Program-made: the position numbers and the translations under genes | Notes under the pieces: model-generated | What the model was told of the DNA's origin: nothing | The model's database searches: none | The model's input: only the letters and a program-made list of their open reading frames with translations | Shown here: positions 18,813 through 31,469 of the stretch, piece after piece | Numbering within the stretch: position 1 is the first letter of the stretch | Layout: the number at the start of each line of letters is the position of its first letter | Assembly: GCA_037179515.1 (NCBI GenBank) | Contig: JAXCGZ010015159.1 | Location: 52,501 to 115,000, forward strand | DNA length: 62,500 bases | From: Halocaridina rubra | Taxonomy: Eukaryota; Arthropoda; Malacostraca; Decapoda; Atyidae | Reading direction: 5' to 3'

Positions 18813-21410
18813 TTGTAAACAGTAGTCTTGCATACTGTGTCTGACAGTAAGAGATTGTGTTACATCTTGAATAGGCATCATTGACAGAGTCGTCCAGCAT
18901 CTATATAATAACTCTGAAGGGCTTGTTGGTTTGTGGATGTTGCAGCGGGTATTTGTGCTTCTTCCATGTAAAGATAATCTTTGAATTTTAGGACTCATAA
19001 ATGGGCTGTAAGTGTAGTAGCTGTGTAACCTGAAATTACTTTTGTTGTTTGTTTTGTATAGTTTGTAGGGTGTTGTGGCACTTTTTAATGTGTTAGGCAT
19101 ATTGTTAAAATGACATTGCTATGGAATGAATTTAGGTGTGCATGTGTGGATTAAGGGGATGCTTTTTATGGTGAGGTGTGGATTTTGACAGTGATCTGCT
19201 GTCGAGTATTAAAGAGAGTGATTGTGGACTTGGCCAGGGCTACTTTGAGTTTGTTTGTCGTAACCAGGAGGTCTGCAGCTGTGTATGCTTTTTTGATGTG
19301 TATAGACACTCTCCAACCTACCGACAAGTTAGGTTCCAGAAGTCTGTTCATAAGTAGAATTGTTCTTAAGCTGTGTGTATAGGTAAAAAAAAAAAAAAAA
19401 GTACCATAATGTACATACATATACAAGACTGTACAGTGCTATGCTTACGCTAAAGGCACTTAACTACTACATAAATTATAGTCTACAGTTTTAATGAATT
19501 TTAATACAGTAATAATAATGTAATAATACAATACAGTACTGTAGTAAATACTGTACATTAATACATGTGTAGATAGCGGGTAATTTTTTGTTCGTATCTC
19601 TGAATGTTCATAAGTAGGGGCGTTTCTGTACTTTCAAGTGTCATGTTGTCTGCATGGGAAGCTGTGCGTGTGGATTGGTATTTCATGCATGTATAGGTTG
19701 AAGAAAGGTTGATAGATGAATCTCTGTGGGAATTCACTTGTAAAATTTCCAATGTTGATGACTTGCAAATGATACGTAAGCATAACTGATTGCAAGGCAG
19801 TTAGTTAGCATTTTTTCTTTTCTTTCGGTTTATACCAAAAATATTATTTGTGAGGTTACGACATCAAAGGCTTTACTCAAGTCTAATGCAACAAGAATTG
19901 TCATATGTGCTGGCCTAAATGAGATGATGCAATTAAAAAAATACTTTCCGTCAGGTCTGTAAGATGCGTGCCTATGGAGTGTAATGGTCTGAAACTATGT
20001 TGTGATGGGGCTAATGGAATGTTAAATGTAATTTCTGATATTGTATTACTGTTGGGTAGAGTAGTGCTGCTTACTTTTTTATAAATTATATTAGTTTTGT
20101 GATGAAGTGTTTGCGGGTAATCATTCCATATTAACTTGCTGATATTTATGTAGTTGTCATATGGATGTTCATCCTATCGTTGCCTACCAGTGTCGTATAG
20201 GTATTCTCTACCACTGTGGTATTGTATATCGCATCGTACCAGGCGATATAGCACTGGCGTAATTGTAGTCGTTATCCACTGGCCAGGGATCTCTTATGGA
20301 AGGTGATAATAGATATGAGAAGATACTTAACACTTAATGTTTCTAGAAGCTACATTGTTAATCTAGGCCTCAATGCCCCTATCCCCTTATCATAAAGCTA
20401 TCTGTATGAGCACCAACATTACTGACTTTCCCACTCATGGAATGACCCTTTTTATAACCTCGGGTCTGGCACTTGGTCATGCCTCCACCAATATGTCAGA
20501 GAAGGGGAAACACCCCATAGCCTATGGTGTGGGGGCATCTAAAACAATGTGACTTGCCCGCCACTTTGAGCTTGGGCTCAGAGAACAGAGGAAAGCACGT
20601 GGGATTTCTGGCTTGTACATAGGGCACTGATAGACGTGCTCTGTGTATCATAGTGCCTTGCGTGTGGGATAGGATTGTCTTTCTATTACCCTTTGGGATA
20701 TTTCTTGTCTGATTTTTCAATTATTTTGCTAATAAGAGTGAACAGCAGCATTTGTCTGTGATGGGAGAAAGCTTCCCCAGTTGGCTTTTTTGTTTCTTAT
20801 AAAATAGCTGTGTATATTATTGTATGATGAAGTATGAATTTTTTTTGTCATAGTGTATTTGTAGAATATTGATGGTGTGTGAGTGTGCAGTGCAAGTTAG
20901 GTGCTACTGCAGGGAGGTTAGGAGGGGGTGAGGGTCATAATAATGCTGATGTAGGATGGGCATATGAAGGGGATTAGTTTGAGGAGGATGTGGGGAGCAT
21001 TATCAGCAGTGCAAAGCATTTGTGTAGTGTTCTATGTAAGCAAGTGTTGTGCAGGTTTTCAAGTTTGTTCAGTTTCCATACGAGTTGCAGAAATTTGAAC
21101 CTTTAGCGTGTTGGCTTAAAAGTGACGGGTGTGGAGGATCTTGGACATACTTGTTTGTAGTCGAGTCCTGGATTGCTCTCAATTTCTCCTATTAAGTCTC
21201 CAAGAAATGACTTCCTGTGAATCATTTGTCTTGTATTGAGAGATGAGGTAATTGCATGAGTGAATGAAGTCTCTCCCAGGCTCTCATTCATGTGAAGAGT
21301 AGGGGTTGGTCGTGGCATCTTGGCCTCTTTGTTGGTCTTCCCAAGTTGACCCACTCTCCTGATTTGCAACTCCAGCAAGTGAACCTACACCACAGGTGCT
21401 GCCACTCCAG
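18813..21410 (-). mobile_element. Decayed non-LTR retrotransposon (2A-type LINE), copy B
   Basis: Minus strand from about 21410: leader, then an ORF (21378-21103) holding a 2A-like motif GEIESNPGL (21189-21163) and DYKQVCP. An RT block at about 19925-19840 reads ILVALDLSKAFDVV. RT C-terminal sequence at about 19330-19200 reads TTNKLKVALAKSTITLF, the usual KLxxxxxKSTxTLF segment. Frames shift between these parts, so the copy is dead. Between about 20150 and 20740 the sequence is unlike the family and may be a separate insertion. Its 3' end abuts the 5' end of copy A, a head-to-tail arrangement. Confidence 0.6.
21163..21189 (-). other. 2A-like motif, LINE copy B
   Basis: Encodes GEIESNPGL in the open frame 21378-21103. 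The 2A consensus is D-x-E-x-N-P-G-P; here the first Asp is Glu and the last Pro is Leu. Ribosome skipping normally needs the final Gly-Pro, so this copy would probably not skip. Confidence 0.55.
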
Positions 21411-22173
21411 GTCTTTATTTTTTGTTACAGTTGTGTCCACTCAGCTGAATTCAGTGGGATATGATTACTAGCTTGAAATATGTAATAAACTTTTTATTCC
21501 ACTATAGTCAACCAGTACTTAGGAGTGAAAAAAAGGGGCTTTCCTGTTTAAATTTATTTATACAATGGTTTTTTCATTACTATTTACACTTCTTAATCCA
21601 TAAATAATTTAGGGAAAACATAACCAAATATTCTCATGGCATATACAGTATTATAATGAAGTTACCTGCTAGTGTGCTCTCAGTATCTAAAATTTTAATA
21701 AAGGAAAAAATAAAAACAAATTTTTAACATGTTTTGCAAAGGGCACATTCCCTGTTCAAGCTACTTATAACAGTGCTTAATCATACTATACCCTAATGAA
21801 GTATTATAAATATTTCTCCACAAATGACTTAGCAAAGTTCAACAGGGAGGTAAAATGTATCTCCACAAAAATAGCGGATCTATTTTCAAAAACTTGATTC
21901 ATAACACAACCAATATCTAAATTCGCCCATGGAACACAGTAAAAGCCAAGGCAAAAGATTGCACATAGCAAGTTACTTCATAACTGATACTCCAAAAAAA
22001 ATAACATCTTACCTGTACTTCTTGCCCAAGAGGGCTCAGATAAATCTGAAAAAAATATAATATAAAGAACCCTCTAAACACTTTTGCCTTGACAAACTCA
22101 GATAGGGTGGAGAATTTTAATCACACTTTCCTATGATTGAATAGATCTTTTTGTGGAATGAAGGAGAAATAAT
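21411..22173 (-). other. Probable 3' UTR of the phosphate carrier gene
   Basis: AT-rich sequence without genes, between the carrier stop codon and the LINE copy. On the minus strand AATAAA occurs near 21557 and 21497, either of which could end the transcript. Confidence 0.4.
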
Positions 22174-22337
22174 TTACGCCTGCTTAGCCTCCAGCTTTAA
22201 CCTAAGGGATTCGGGCATCTGAGGTGGTGGGGGACGTGGGAGTTTAAGGGTAACTTTTACGGCATCATAGATAAACCACTGAAGAGCTGTCAATGTACCA
22301 ATCATGATAATACGGGGGAAGAGGCCTTTCCACATGC
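22174..22337 (-). CDS. SLC25A3: Phosphate carrier, coding exon 6 (terminal)
   Basis: Residues 298-351 and stop TAA. GMWKGLFPRIIMIGTLTALQ is followed by the proline-rich tail LPRPPPPQMPESL. An ORF that continues upstream to 22437 is intron read-through. Confidence 0.95.
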
Positions 22338-25300
22338 CTGAAAAACAGTTCAATGTTTTACTTAGGTCACTATTATTACTTTGGAACATTGATATCTTAC
22401 AATTATAGGCAAAATACACCGAGTTTACCACAAACATTTATAATAGATGAATAATAATTTAAACTAAGAATACTAATATTAATCTCTCAGCAATACAAAC
22501 AACACTATTATTTCTACATAGAAATAATTCTCTGGCAGTCATTACTTGAAGACTCATAGCTGGAGACATCGAGAGCAACCCAGGATCCAAATATAAACAT
22601 ATATGTCCAACATGCTTCACATCTGTACTTCAAGGCAACACACTAAAGGTTCAGTTTTCTGTAACTCATGCAGAAATTGGACCCGTTTCACCTGTACAAC
22701 ACTTGCTAACATTTAAACATTACATAAATACCTGGATCTGCTCACAGTGCTTTCTACAAATCTAATCCATCCTCCTCCACTCACTATTCCCCCAATCTGC
22801 CCATTCTTGCAAAGCCTTCAATATCTACACACCCAAACCCACACCTCGACAATCATCATCATTACCTTTGCCTACTGCCTTTCCCTCAACTACATCCCCA
22901 CCAATAACATCTAAACTCCGGCAGCAGTACCTACCACATCACACTAATATCAATATTCTATATATTGACATATATGGCACAGATGGACAATAAGCCCAAA
23001 TGAACAAAGTGCAGAAAGATTTATTAAGTTCTAGTGACCATTTCCAGAAAATATGAAACACTGTGGCAAAAGTTTGGACAGTCTCTCAGATATATAAAGG
23101 AAGATTTAGTAAATGGCTTAGAATTGAAAGACATAGTAAAGAAGAAATATTGAAGATGCTCTACACAAAATAAAAATTGAACTCACCAGCAAATCCAAGA
23201 CCCTTGGCAACTTCTAAAGCTGAAGATCCCTTAGCTTGATTCAATTTTGAGACAATAGTATCAGCTGGATGAGATACTATCGCACAGAATACACCAGCAA
23301 TATAACCTGAAAGGGGAGTTAAAATTTTGACATATCAAGCTGTACAACAATCTATCCTTATTACATACCAAAATTAAAGAACCACAGAGGATATTACTTC
23401 AATTAGTGAAAATATATAGATGCTAAAGCAAATGGGTCCCTATTTTTTATGAACTAAAACTTATGATAAAAACCAATTCATTACTAACCAGCTGCAAAAG
23501 TAACAACTAGTTGTTCTGACTTGGAACACTGGTCACGAGGTTTTGGTACAACATACTCATACAAGGCCTCCACCGTTCGTTCAAAGCATGCAAATTTCAT
23601 CATGGTGTAAGGGATCTGTCTGCACCACAGAGGTACTACACCCTTATAGAATCCCCAGAGACCTTCTTGAGCATAAATGATAGGAGCACCTGCTCGGAGG
23701 GTGGAGGCAAAGCCTGGCATAGTCTGAATACGAACCTGGAAGGTAAAGTGGATTAAAACGTAATTCTATAAAATATCAATACTATATGAATAAAGAGTAT
23801 CAATGGTAGCGAGACAAGGTATCATACGTCCCAAATGTTCTAGGTGGCAACTACGAGGGATATACCTGACAACAGAGTAGGAAAATATATTGCACCATCA
23901 TATCCCTTGTGTTTCAAAGTAGGAAGCTAAAAGAGACTGAGGGTTGGCAATCTCCCATTCTGTAGTAGTGAGAAAAGTAGAGTACAGAGGAACCCTACTG
24001 CCTTGATTATCTTGTTACGGTTGAGGTCATCCTACTGCTTTCAGTGGGACACGGAAGAAGAATTAAGTAAGTATAGAATTTTGCTTTTCACAAGCAAAAG
24101 CGCAAAAAGGGATATGGTAAAGTGGATTTAAACTGTGAAAGGTAAAGTGGATTAAAACGAAATTCTATAAAATATCAGTACTATATGAATAAAGTATCAA
24201 TGGTAGCGAGACAAGGTATCACACGTCCCAAATGTTCTAGGTGGCAACTACGAGGGATATACCTGACAACAGAGTAGGAAAATATATTGCACCATCACAT
24301 CCCTTGTGTTTCAAAGCTAAAAGAGACTGAGGGTTGGCAATCTCCCATTCTGTAGTAGTGAGAAAAGTAGAGTACAGAGGAACCCTACTGCCTTGATTAT
24401 CTTGTTACGGTTGAGGTCATCCTACTGCTTTCAGTGGGACACGGAAGAAGAATTAAGTAAGTATAGAATTTTGCTTTTAACAAGCAAAAGCGCAAAAAGG
24501 GATATGGTCAGCACAGTGAATAACATTTTCAAGAAATACCAGTAAAATGCTCATATATAATACAATCTGGAAGACTAAACCTTCTTCAAATTGTAATAGA
24601 ACAATCCAACACTGAAAATGAATTAATATTACGAGCCTGCAAAATAAGGTATTGGCACATCTAATATTAAAAAATGTCTACCTTCTTAATATTCTCTTCA
24701 CTTATTCGTATACAGCAAAATCAAATAGTTCTAAAACTAAAACTTATTCACTGTGAGAAATTAAGAGAAAAGTAACTGTTCCAAGTATTTCTGAAAGCAA
24801 TTATTCCCTATATACTAGTCCTTACTTTAATGCTTGGAACATTTAAGATATGTATTTAAGCCATTTTCATTCGTACAGTTGCTCTCAACAATAGATTTGG
24901 CTCAAACACACAGCTGATAAAGCTTTCTATAAAGGAAATATTTCTTTGTTTCTATGCAGAACCCTCATCAATCTGATCATCTTTGAATAAAGGAATGACT
25001 CATGAATAATACTCTTGAATTTGTGAATTTAACAGCCAATGAAACAAACCACTGCATCACCAAAGAAACTGACTCCTTATCTGCCTACAGATAAAAACAA
25101 TATGAACATGCCACTCCTACAGCTACAAACTCTCATACCTTTACGGCTTCCATCGGGGAAAGAGCAATATCAGCAAAGAATTCTGCCGAGGCAGAGGCAG
25201 CTAGATATAATGAGGTTCTATAAAGGTAGGTATTTTCTTCACCCAGCATGTTGCTGTAGAGGATCTTGAACACTTCATAAAAGCCAAACTTACAGATACC

Positions 25301-27383
25301 CTGCATGGAGTACCCAATGCAAGTAGGTGCCCAGCCTTTGGCAAGGCTTCGGAAACCTTCTTCAGCAACTGATACCTGAAAGAGAATGCCAGTCGGTTAG
25401 ATGGAACAGTAACATAAATATATCTAAACATATCCTTGGTAGTTTGGGTAAAAAATTCCCTTTGTTATCCCTGCTGTTTTAATGAGCATATTGAGAGATG
25501 GGGAGTGGAGGGGTTAGCAATCCCTGCCTCACACAGTGGAAGCATACTTCTTGATGGTGTGATGTCACCCACTGCCTGCTTTTCTTGTTCAGTTGTGGTT
25601 ATACTACATAGTTCATTGGATTATGAAGGTTTGCAGAAAAAAAACTAATAATTAATTACAGGGAATTTTGGTTATGCTTAATCTTTATACAGTTACATTA
25701 CTTAGTCAAAAATTATCACACTTGTAAGTGGCAATAACTGTACATTGTGCAGAGCATTGTGATCAATCATGATTATTAGTAACACTTTACAACTAGGACA
25801 CTTGTAGTCATTCAAAACAATATGACTGCCACCAAACCTTTAATATTTCTAATGACTCAATATCCCGATGAGGCCAGCACAGACTCCGCAAGTAAAACAG
25901 CTGGAGGTGCCAGTAGGGTTTACTGATACTCTGGCCATACTCGCTCTTATGTGCTGCTTTGTGGCAATCGAGTTAATTCAGAGAGGTAGGGATTGCCTGT
26001 TTCATTCCCCAAAAAACTATTGACCGTTACAAATTACAGTAATTACAGTATTCCTTTCTAGCCCGCAACCAAGAATAAAAACTGTATATAATCGAAAGAA
26101 AAAACAATTGGATAATTTTGTATAAAATAACCTAAAGTCTACGTTTGTTAAAAAAGACTAAAAGCTCTCTGGTAGCAACATATCAGAAGTACTGTTAACT
26201 GCCATACCAATACCTCCATAATACAGGGTCAAAACAAAAAATTAGGATGGTTAAGATGTTTCATTAAAAAAGAAGAAAAATGAAGTTATCTACACTTATA
26301 ACAACAACTCTTCCTACCTCTGAAAAGGTGTGTAAAAAAAAAAATTATATATATATATATATATATTGGATAATGACAACCATAAATCCCCTACAAGACA
26401 TACAAAATTCTCTGAATGTCAAGAGTGTAAATAATGCGCCCATCACTCTACCTAACGTTCTGGTAAATTTCTTTGGATGTCAATAAAATAAAAAGTATGG
26501 CATTAGTGATTTTACCTAAATTTAAACTAATATCTTTGGCTGTTAAAATAGTAGAAAACATGGCGACAATGAATCTAGCTTAATATCTGAACAAAAGTAT
26601 CTATTTAAATGGTAGAAAACATGACACGCAAGAATCTACCAAACCTTTAAGCAATTATATGACAAAGGAGTAGCAAACACGGCACCCATCCATATTCCTA
26701 ATTCTTGGGGATAATTCTTTTGAAGTCTAAATGGTAGAAAATATATAATCCATCAATTTATTTACCTCTATTGGAAAATACTTGTAGGTCAGTATGATTG
26801 AAAACATGACACCATTCAACTGGAAATTTTCATTTTAGGTAAAACTATGTCATGGTAATAGAAGTCTACACTAATGATGTCTTACCTTGAATCCATTGAA
26901 AATACCCTTGTACTTGGCTGGATCAACCTGGATTCTGCATTTTACTAAATCCAATGGCACGACAGCAGTGTGTGTGATGCCACAACTCAGCAGACCACCA
27001 AACCCACAGAGGGCATAGTATGTTCCAGATCCATACTCACAGCTGTGCTCCTCTGTTAAATATTATATTTGTTTCTCTAATATTTGTGATATCACATAAC
27101 ATATAAATAGTGTATTGGTATTAAAAGTTTCAAATATAAAAGACATTAAGTTGAACAAACTGAAAGCAAACACTGCCACAAGAAAAAAAAAAATACATAT
27201 AGCGCAAAGATACATTTGCCATATAGCACTGGTAGGATTTATAATAAAATTCTCTGCCTCACCAGTATCTGCAGCAGCAATATTTCTCTTGGCTACAACC
27301 TCTTTGTTTGGTGCATCACACTGGGCTTCAAAAGGCCGAACAAAGGGAGAGCTTTTTGCCACGTCCCACAATCCACTGAACAT
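22174..27383 (-). CDS. SLC25A3: Mitochondrial phosphate carrier, SLC25A3 orthologue, 6 coding exons
   Basis: Coding segments on the minus strand: 27383-27263, 27052-26886, 25375-25139, 23735-23489, 23306-23187 and 22337-22174. They join in frame to 351 codons plus stop with GT-AG sites throughout (human about 361). The protein imports phosphate with H+ into the matrix across the inner membrane for ATP synthesis. All three Solcar repeats are present with their Px[DE]xx[KR]-type motifs: PLDLVK (73-78), PMEAVK (170-175) and HPADTIVS (270-277). LGEENTYL, FACFERTVEAL and LPRPPPPQMPESL are near-identical to the vertebrate protein. The ATG at 27383 (MFSGLWDVAK) matches the vertebrate MFSS start and sits 8 nt inside the exon. 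Introns hold a LINE fragment and a local tandem duplication. No mutation breaks the reading frame. Confidence 0.95.
22540..23010 (+). mobile_element. 5' fragment of a 2A-type LINE inside carrier intron 5
   Basis: Plus strand. A 2A-like motif GDIESNPGS at 22562-22588 is followed by YKHICPTCF (22592-22618). After a one-frame shift comes CNSCRNWTRFTC (about 22660-22695). Together these make a CxxC...CxxC-W-x(n)-C zinc finger of PHD/RING-like spacing. A proline-rich stretch follows, then LYIDIYG-like sequence about where an endonuclease N-terminus would begin. RT is absent, so this is a 3'-truncated piece, antisense to the host gene. Confidence 0.6.
23187..23306 (-). CDS. SLC25A3: Phosphate carrier, coding exon 5
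   Basis: Residues 258-297 and the first base of codon 298. GYIAGVFCAIVSHPAD carries the third carrier motif. Phase 1 at both ends. Confidence 0.95.
23489..23735 (-). CDS. SLC25A3: Phosphate carrier, coding exon 4
   Basis: Residues 176-257 plus one base. Starts VRIQTMPGF and includes RQIPYTMMKFACFERTVEAL, a near-invariant stretch of the family. Confidence 0.95.
23741..24508. repeat. Local tandem duplication in carrier intron 3
   Basis: 23741-24118 and 24140-24508 are near-identical. Both run from AGGTAAAGTGGATTAAAACG to GCAAAAAGGGATATGGT and differ by a few substitutions and short deletions. The first copy starts inside the acceptor region just upstream of exon 4. Confidence 0.9.
25139..25375 (-). 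CDS. SLC25A3: Phosphate carrier, coding exon 3
   Basis: Residues 97-175, a whole number of codons (79). Contains LAKGWAPT, GYSMQG, KFGFYEVFK, SNMLGEENTYL, and ends with the second carrier motif at PMEAVK. Confidence 0.95.
26347..26366. repeat. Short (TA)n tract in carrier intron 2
   Basis: About 20 bp of TA. The rest of that intron (25376-26885) shows no gene. Confidence 0.85.
26886..27052 (-). CDS. SLC25A3: Phosphate carrier, coding exon 2
   Basis: Residues 41-96. Holds transmembrane segment 1 and the first carrier motif PLDLVK. The YYALCGFGG stretch resembles human splice exon 3B more than 3A; only one version of this exon was seen here. Confidence 0.92.
27263..27383 (-). CDS. SLC25A3: Phosphate carrier, coding exon 1
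   Basis: Residues 1-40 plus one base. N-terminal, import-presequence-like stretch with few acids at the very start. The acceptor is a long pyrimidine run ending in CAG (plus 27392-27394) and the donor is GTGAGG at 27262. The exon itself begins at 27391. Confidence 0.88.
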
Positions 27384-28727
27384 TTTGATATCTGGAAAAA
27401 AAAAAAAAAATGAAACCCATTCCATTTAAAAAATAAATTAATTAAAACAAACTAGGTTACAATAATTTTTCTGTATTAATTTAAGCAGCCCGGGAATGAT
27501 AAATCTAGAGGGTAATAATGATGTCAAAAAGCTGTAGCTTTTCAGTTATGGTTTTAGCCACACCCATAACTTCTGAAAAATTTGGATTCAGGGACACTTA
27601 CTGAATGATGTCAATTAACTTATTTGCCTATTCTGTTATTTTCGTGGTTTTATTGGTTTTTGTGGTAAGGGTAAAATTTCATGTATTTGAGTGTATAACA
27701 AACTTTCCCACAGATTGTCTTCTTTGAGAAGTTAGTTAAAATATGAGTGGAGAGCAGAAAGTAAAGGCATATATCCACATCAAAATTTGAAACGAAAAAC
27801 TGACAAACCTGCTTTGAAAATACATGTGGTTTTCCATCAACAGCCACTTACAGTAATCATTTAAACTTTGAAGAGTTTAAACACAAGATAATGAGACAAT
27901 GTAGACTTCCCTAATGGTTTACACATTTCAGTGTATTATCCTTACAGAAATATATAATATACATACATGAACAATTTTTTCACATTCAGGGTATTTCAAA
28001 TAAGTTTCATCTTTATTTCAACACATATTAACAGGTTTACAATAATTCATATGTAATCTTTCAACATAACACTTGCTAAGATTAGTGATCTTTGACATGT
28101 GATGTCTATCCATAAGTAAGTCCAATGTAAGATTATTTTTAAGTAAAAGAAAACTCATTTGCTCCCTGCTTACTTAAACTCTTAGCACCATTTCATTTAA
28201 TAGAGCAAACATTACAAAACGAAAGGGATATAAAACTCCAAGCAACAACAAAACATCAAATGCACTTTACTGCCATTCATTTAAAATTCCATATGGCCAT
28301 GATATTATTACCATCAAGAAAGGGCCAGGTTTTCAGAATATAATTCATACACAAAAAAAAGTATATGTACACTTTGCATCACCTTGAATGCACTACCATA
28401 ACCCAACGGGGCTAACTTGGCAACTGGCATAGTACACCGAGCCAAACCAAATCTAGCATAATGGACGAGAGCCAAATCATGGCTCCGTAATCTACAGTTA
28501 CCCCTACATACCAAGTGCTAAATTACTTTTTTCTACACATAAAAACAACAAATTAAAAGTGAAAAGGAAAAATAATGTAAGTTTAACTATAACAATACCA
28601 TCTAAATAAAACATCATATGGAATCAAATACGACACACAACACAGCTCTTTATTTTATATTTCAATAATCACTTTAGTATCCTATCTTTTAAGTGCATTG
28701 CTAAACATCGAAGACATTACAAGGTGA

Positions 28728-28857
<130 letters not shown>

Positions 28858-30690
28858 ATCGGAAAGCAATATGTCTTGTGTAGAATCATTTAAATATTCC
28901 CCGAATTTTCTCACAGTTTTACATCAAGGTTTTCATTCTCCAAACACATTCAAAGTACAGTATTATGAAAATATCTAGGTACCATACAGCCTGTTTTCAA
29001 GCTCTAGACATCTACAGTACACAAAACTTCCACTGGTATTTTAACAGTTATAATCTCGTAAAAATAACCATTAATAAACAATTATCCTTGATAGAAAAAA
29101 ATTCTAAAGGACATAAGTGTATACTTGGCAAAATATTGTGACCTCTTTTTAACAGTTCTAAACACTTGAAAAAAACTTCCACATATTTCGATACTGTACG
29201 TAAAACTGTTTTCAACAGATATAAACCTTGTTTGGGCCTTCAATTCTACCAACTAAAAACTGGCTACTGAAGAAGAAATAATATCCAACATAGAATACAA
29301 TGTTAGTAATAAGTTATAAGCAATGGTGCAGAGACACGTTATTCTAGCAAAGCACATTGATGTTTGATTCCAGAATACATCGTACGCCCTATACACTAAG
29401 TAATAAAGTACAGTAGGCTGATACAACCACCAAGGAACTTGACTCATAGGATGTTGATTACTTAGAAGTGGTTTCAAACTGACTGAGTATAGTATTACAG
29501 AAAACTGCCTACGTCATTACTTAATTCCAAAACTTGGAACAGGGGTCAAAAATGCCTTAAAAACAACCTAGGTCCCCTATAATCCTGTACAGTATAAGCA
29601 ACCCAATAAAGTCTATAACATAATAAACGTCATTCAATAGCTCAACATTTTGAATGTCTTTCTAATAAATACAGTATGCTTTACACAATTTATTTGATGA
29701 TAAAGCAAAACCAAAAACATTTTAAGTTAAATACCCTCAGTAATAATCTTTAAAAGCCACCTTGACCCCTATAAATCTATGTAAGTAACCCCATAACGTT
29801 TTTTGCGGACCAACATAAGACTGATTGAATTGACGTTAGTTGAATATTTTTTCTATCATCACCAATAAACACAAGAAATAAAAATGACAAGAGGTTAAAA
29901 TACTAGGTAAAATTGCATTACAGGACCACCTCTATTTTCCAATTGAAATAAATTTTTTTGGGGTAGTTTGTGTGTTTTGAACTAACCTAACCTAACCCCT
30001 TTATTTCATGAACTCAGTGCACGATTTGAAATTGAGTAATGGGTGGCTACAGCAACTCTTCACTTACCAGAAAACCGGTTAATTTTTCGCAGTGATTTTT
30101 AACTAACGGTTAATTTTTCAGAGTGAAGGACTAATATCCGGAGCAAATGAAGGTCAGATTCGCTTAAAACACATAAAAAACTAGCAGAAAACCTTTATTT
30201 CAACTGGAAAACAGAGGTGGTCCTATAATGCAATAATACCCTATTGTATACTATACTGCCTAAGCCTCTATGCTGTCTACTGATCTCGACCACAGAGTTG
30301 ATATTAATGAGCTACTGAAATGGATCTAGCTATGAAAAAGGTAGTGCATTTAATATAATCTTAATTCTACAGAACAGGGAGGAGTTGTACACATGTTCAC
30401 ACATATATATATTCGAGTTCAAATCTAATGAAAACACCTTGGAGGTCACAAACCATCCTTGCTGTCTAACACTGGGCAACAACCCAATAAATTTTCCAAA
30501 GTATTTAATAGATGCCCAAAATATCAACAATACTGAATTATTAATTTCAACAACCCTAAAAGCCTAGATGCCATTTCCCTTGTTCAAGTTGTTTAGTGTT
30601 TGGCAATGAGGCAACAAGGTTGCATTCCTTCAAGACACTTCGGGAGGTCATTTGGTGTCCATACTATGAAATGAACTATAAGACCTTAAG

Positions 30691-31127
30691 AAAAAAAAAA
30701 AAAAAAAAGTCGGGAGATTATACATATCCCACCTTTCCTCTTGTTTTACAATACCATGAACTGCTTACTTTTAGAAGCCGAATGAGATGTTTTGGGGTTT
30801 GGTACTGGTTTACAAAAAGAATGTGTTACTAGCGAAGGGCTTGGATGTTGCTTAGACCCACAACGGGGGTCAAGGCGTAAACTTCCATTATGGGGCTGGA
30901 TAGTGAAGAAAAAAAAAAAAAAAAGTCGGGAGATTATACATATCCCACCTTTCCTCTTGTTTTACAATACCATGAACTGCTTACTTTTAGAAGCCGAATG
31001 AGATGTTTTGGGGATTGGTACTGGTTTACAAAAAGAATGTGTTACTAGCGAAGGGCTTGGATGTTGCTTAGACCCACAACGGGGGTCAAGGCGTAAACTT
31101 TCATTATGGGGCTGGATAGTGAAGAAT
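30691..31127. repeat. 216-bp tandem duplication with poly-A at each start
   Basis: 30709-30924 and 30925-31126 are almost identical; each is preceded by 16-18 A residues and begins GTCGGGAGATTATACATATC. Only two or three base differences are visible. The small ORFs across it (30596-30832, 30792-31001) are duplicates of one non-coding unit. Confidence 0.9.
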
Positions 31128-31469
31128 AATTAATCATTACCCTTTTTATAAATACTATTAATTTAACATAATCTCCAATCATTATGGTGTGCTGAGGTAG
31201 GATTTAATACTAGTCAAGAATCAAGTAGCTTGAATAACAACTTATATATTGTATGATTAATAATTTTGGGACATTATCAATACTGCACTATTAAATTGTA
31301 TTTTTATTACAGGATAATAATTCCTTGCCAAATTAACGTTACTACCTTTCAGTGCCTGCATGAAATAGTATATGGCATCCACCTAGAAAGTTCCAAGTTT
31401 TAATCCCTGTACTGATTAGCACAATAAGCCTTTGCCAGAATAATCTAGCGAGAGAAATAGAGTCGGTAC

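Noticed and set aside
20496..20720. 74-codon minus-strand ORF
   Set aside because: Inside decayed LINE copy B; no recognisable domain, probably part of an unrelated insertion or chance.
28314..28514. 66-codon minus-strand ORF in the carrier 5' intron
   Set aside because: Looks exon-like in part, but a frame check gives an early stop and no family resemblance.
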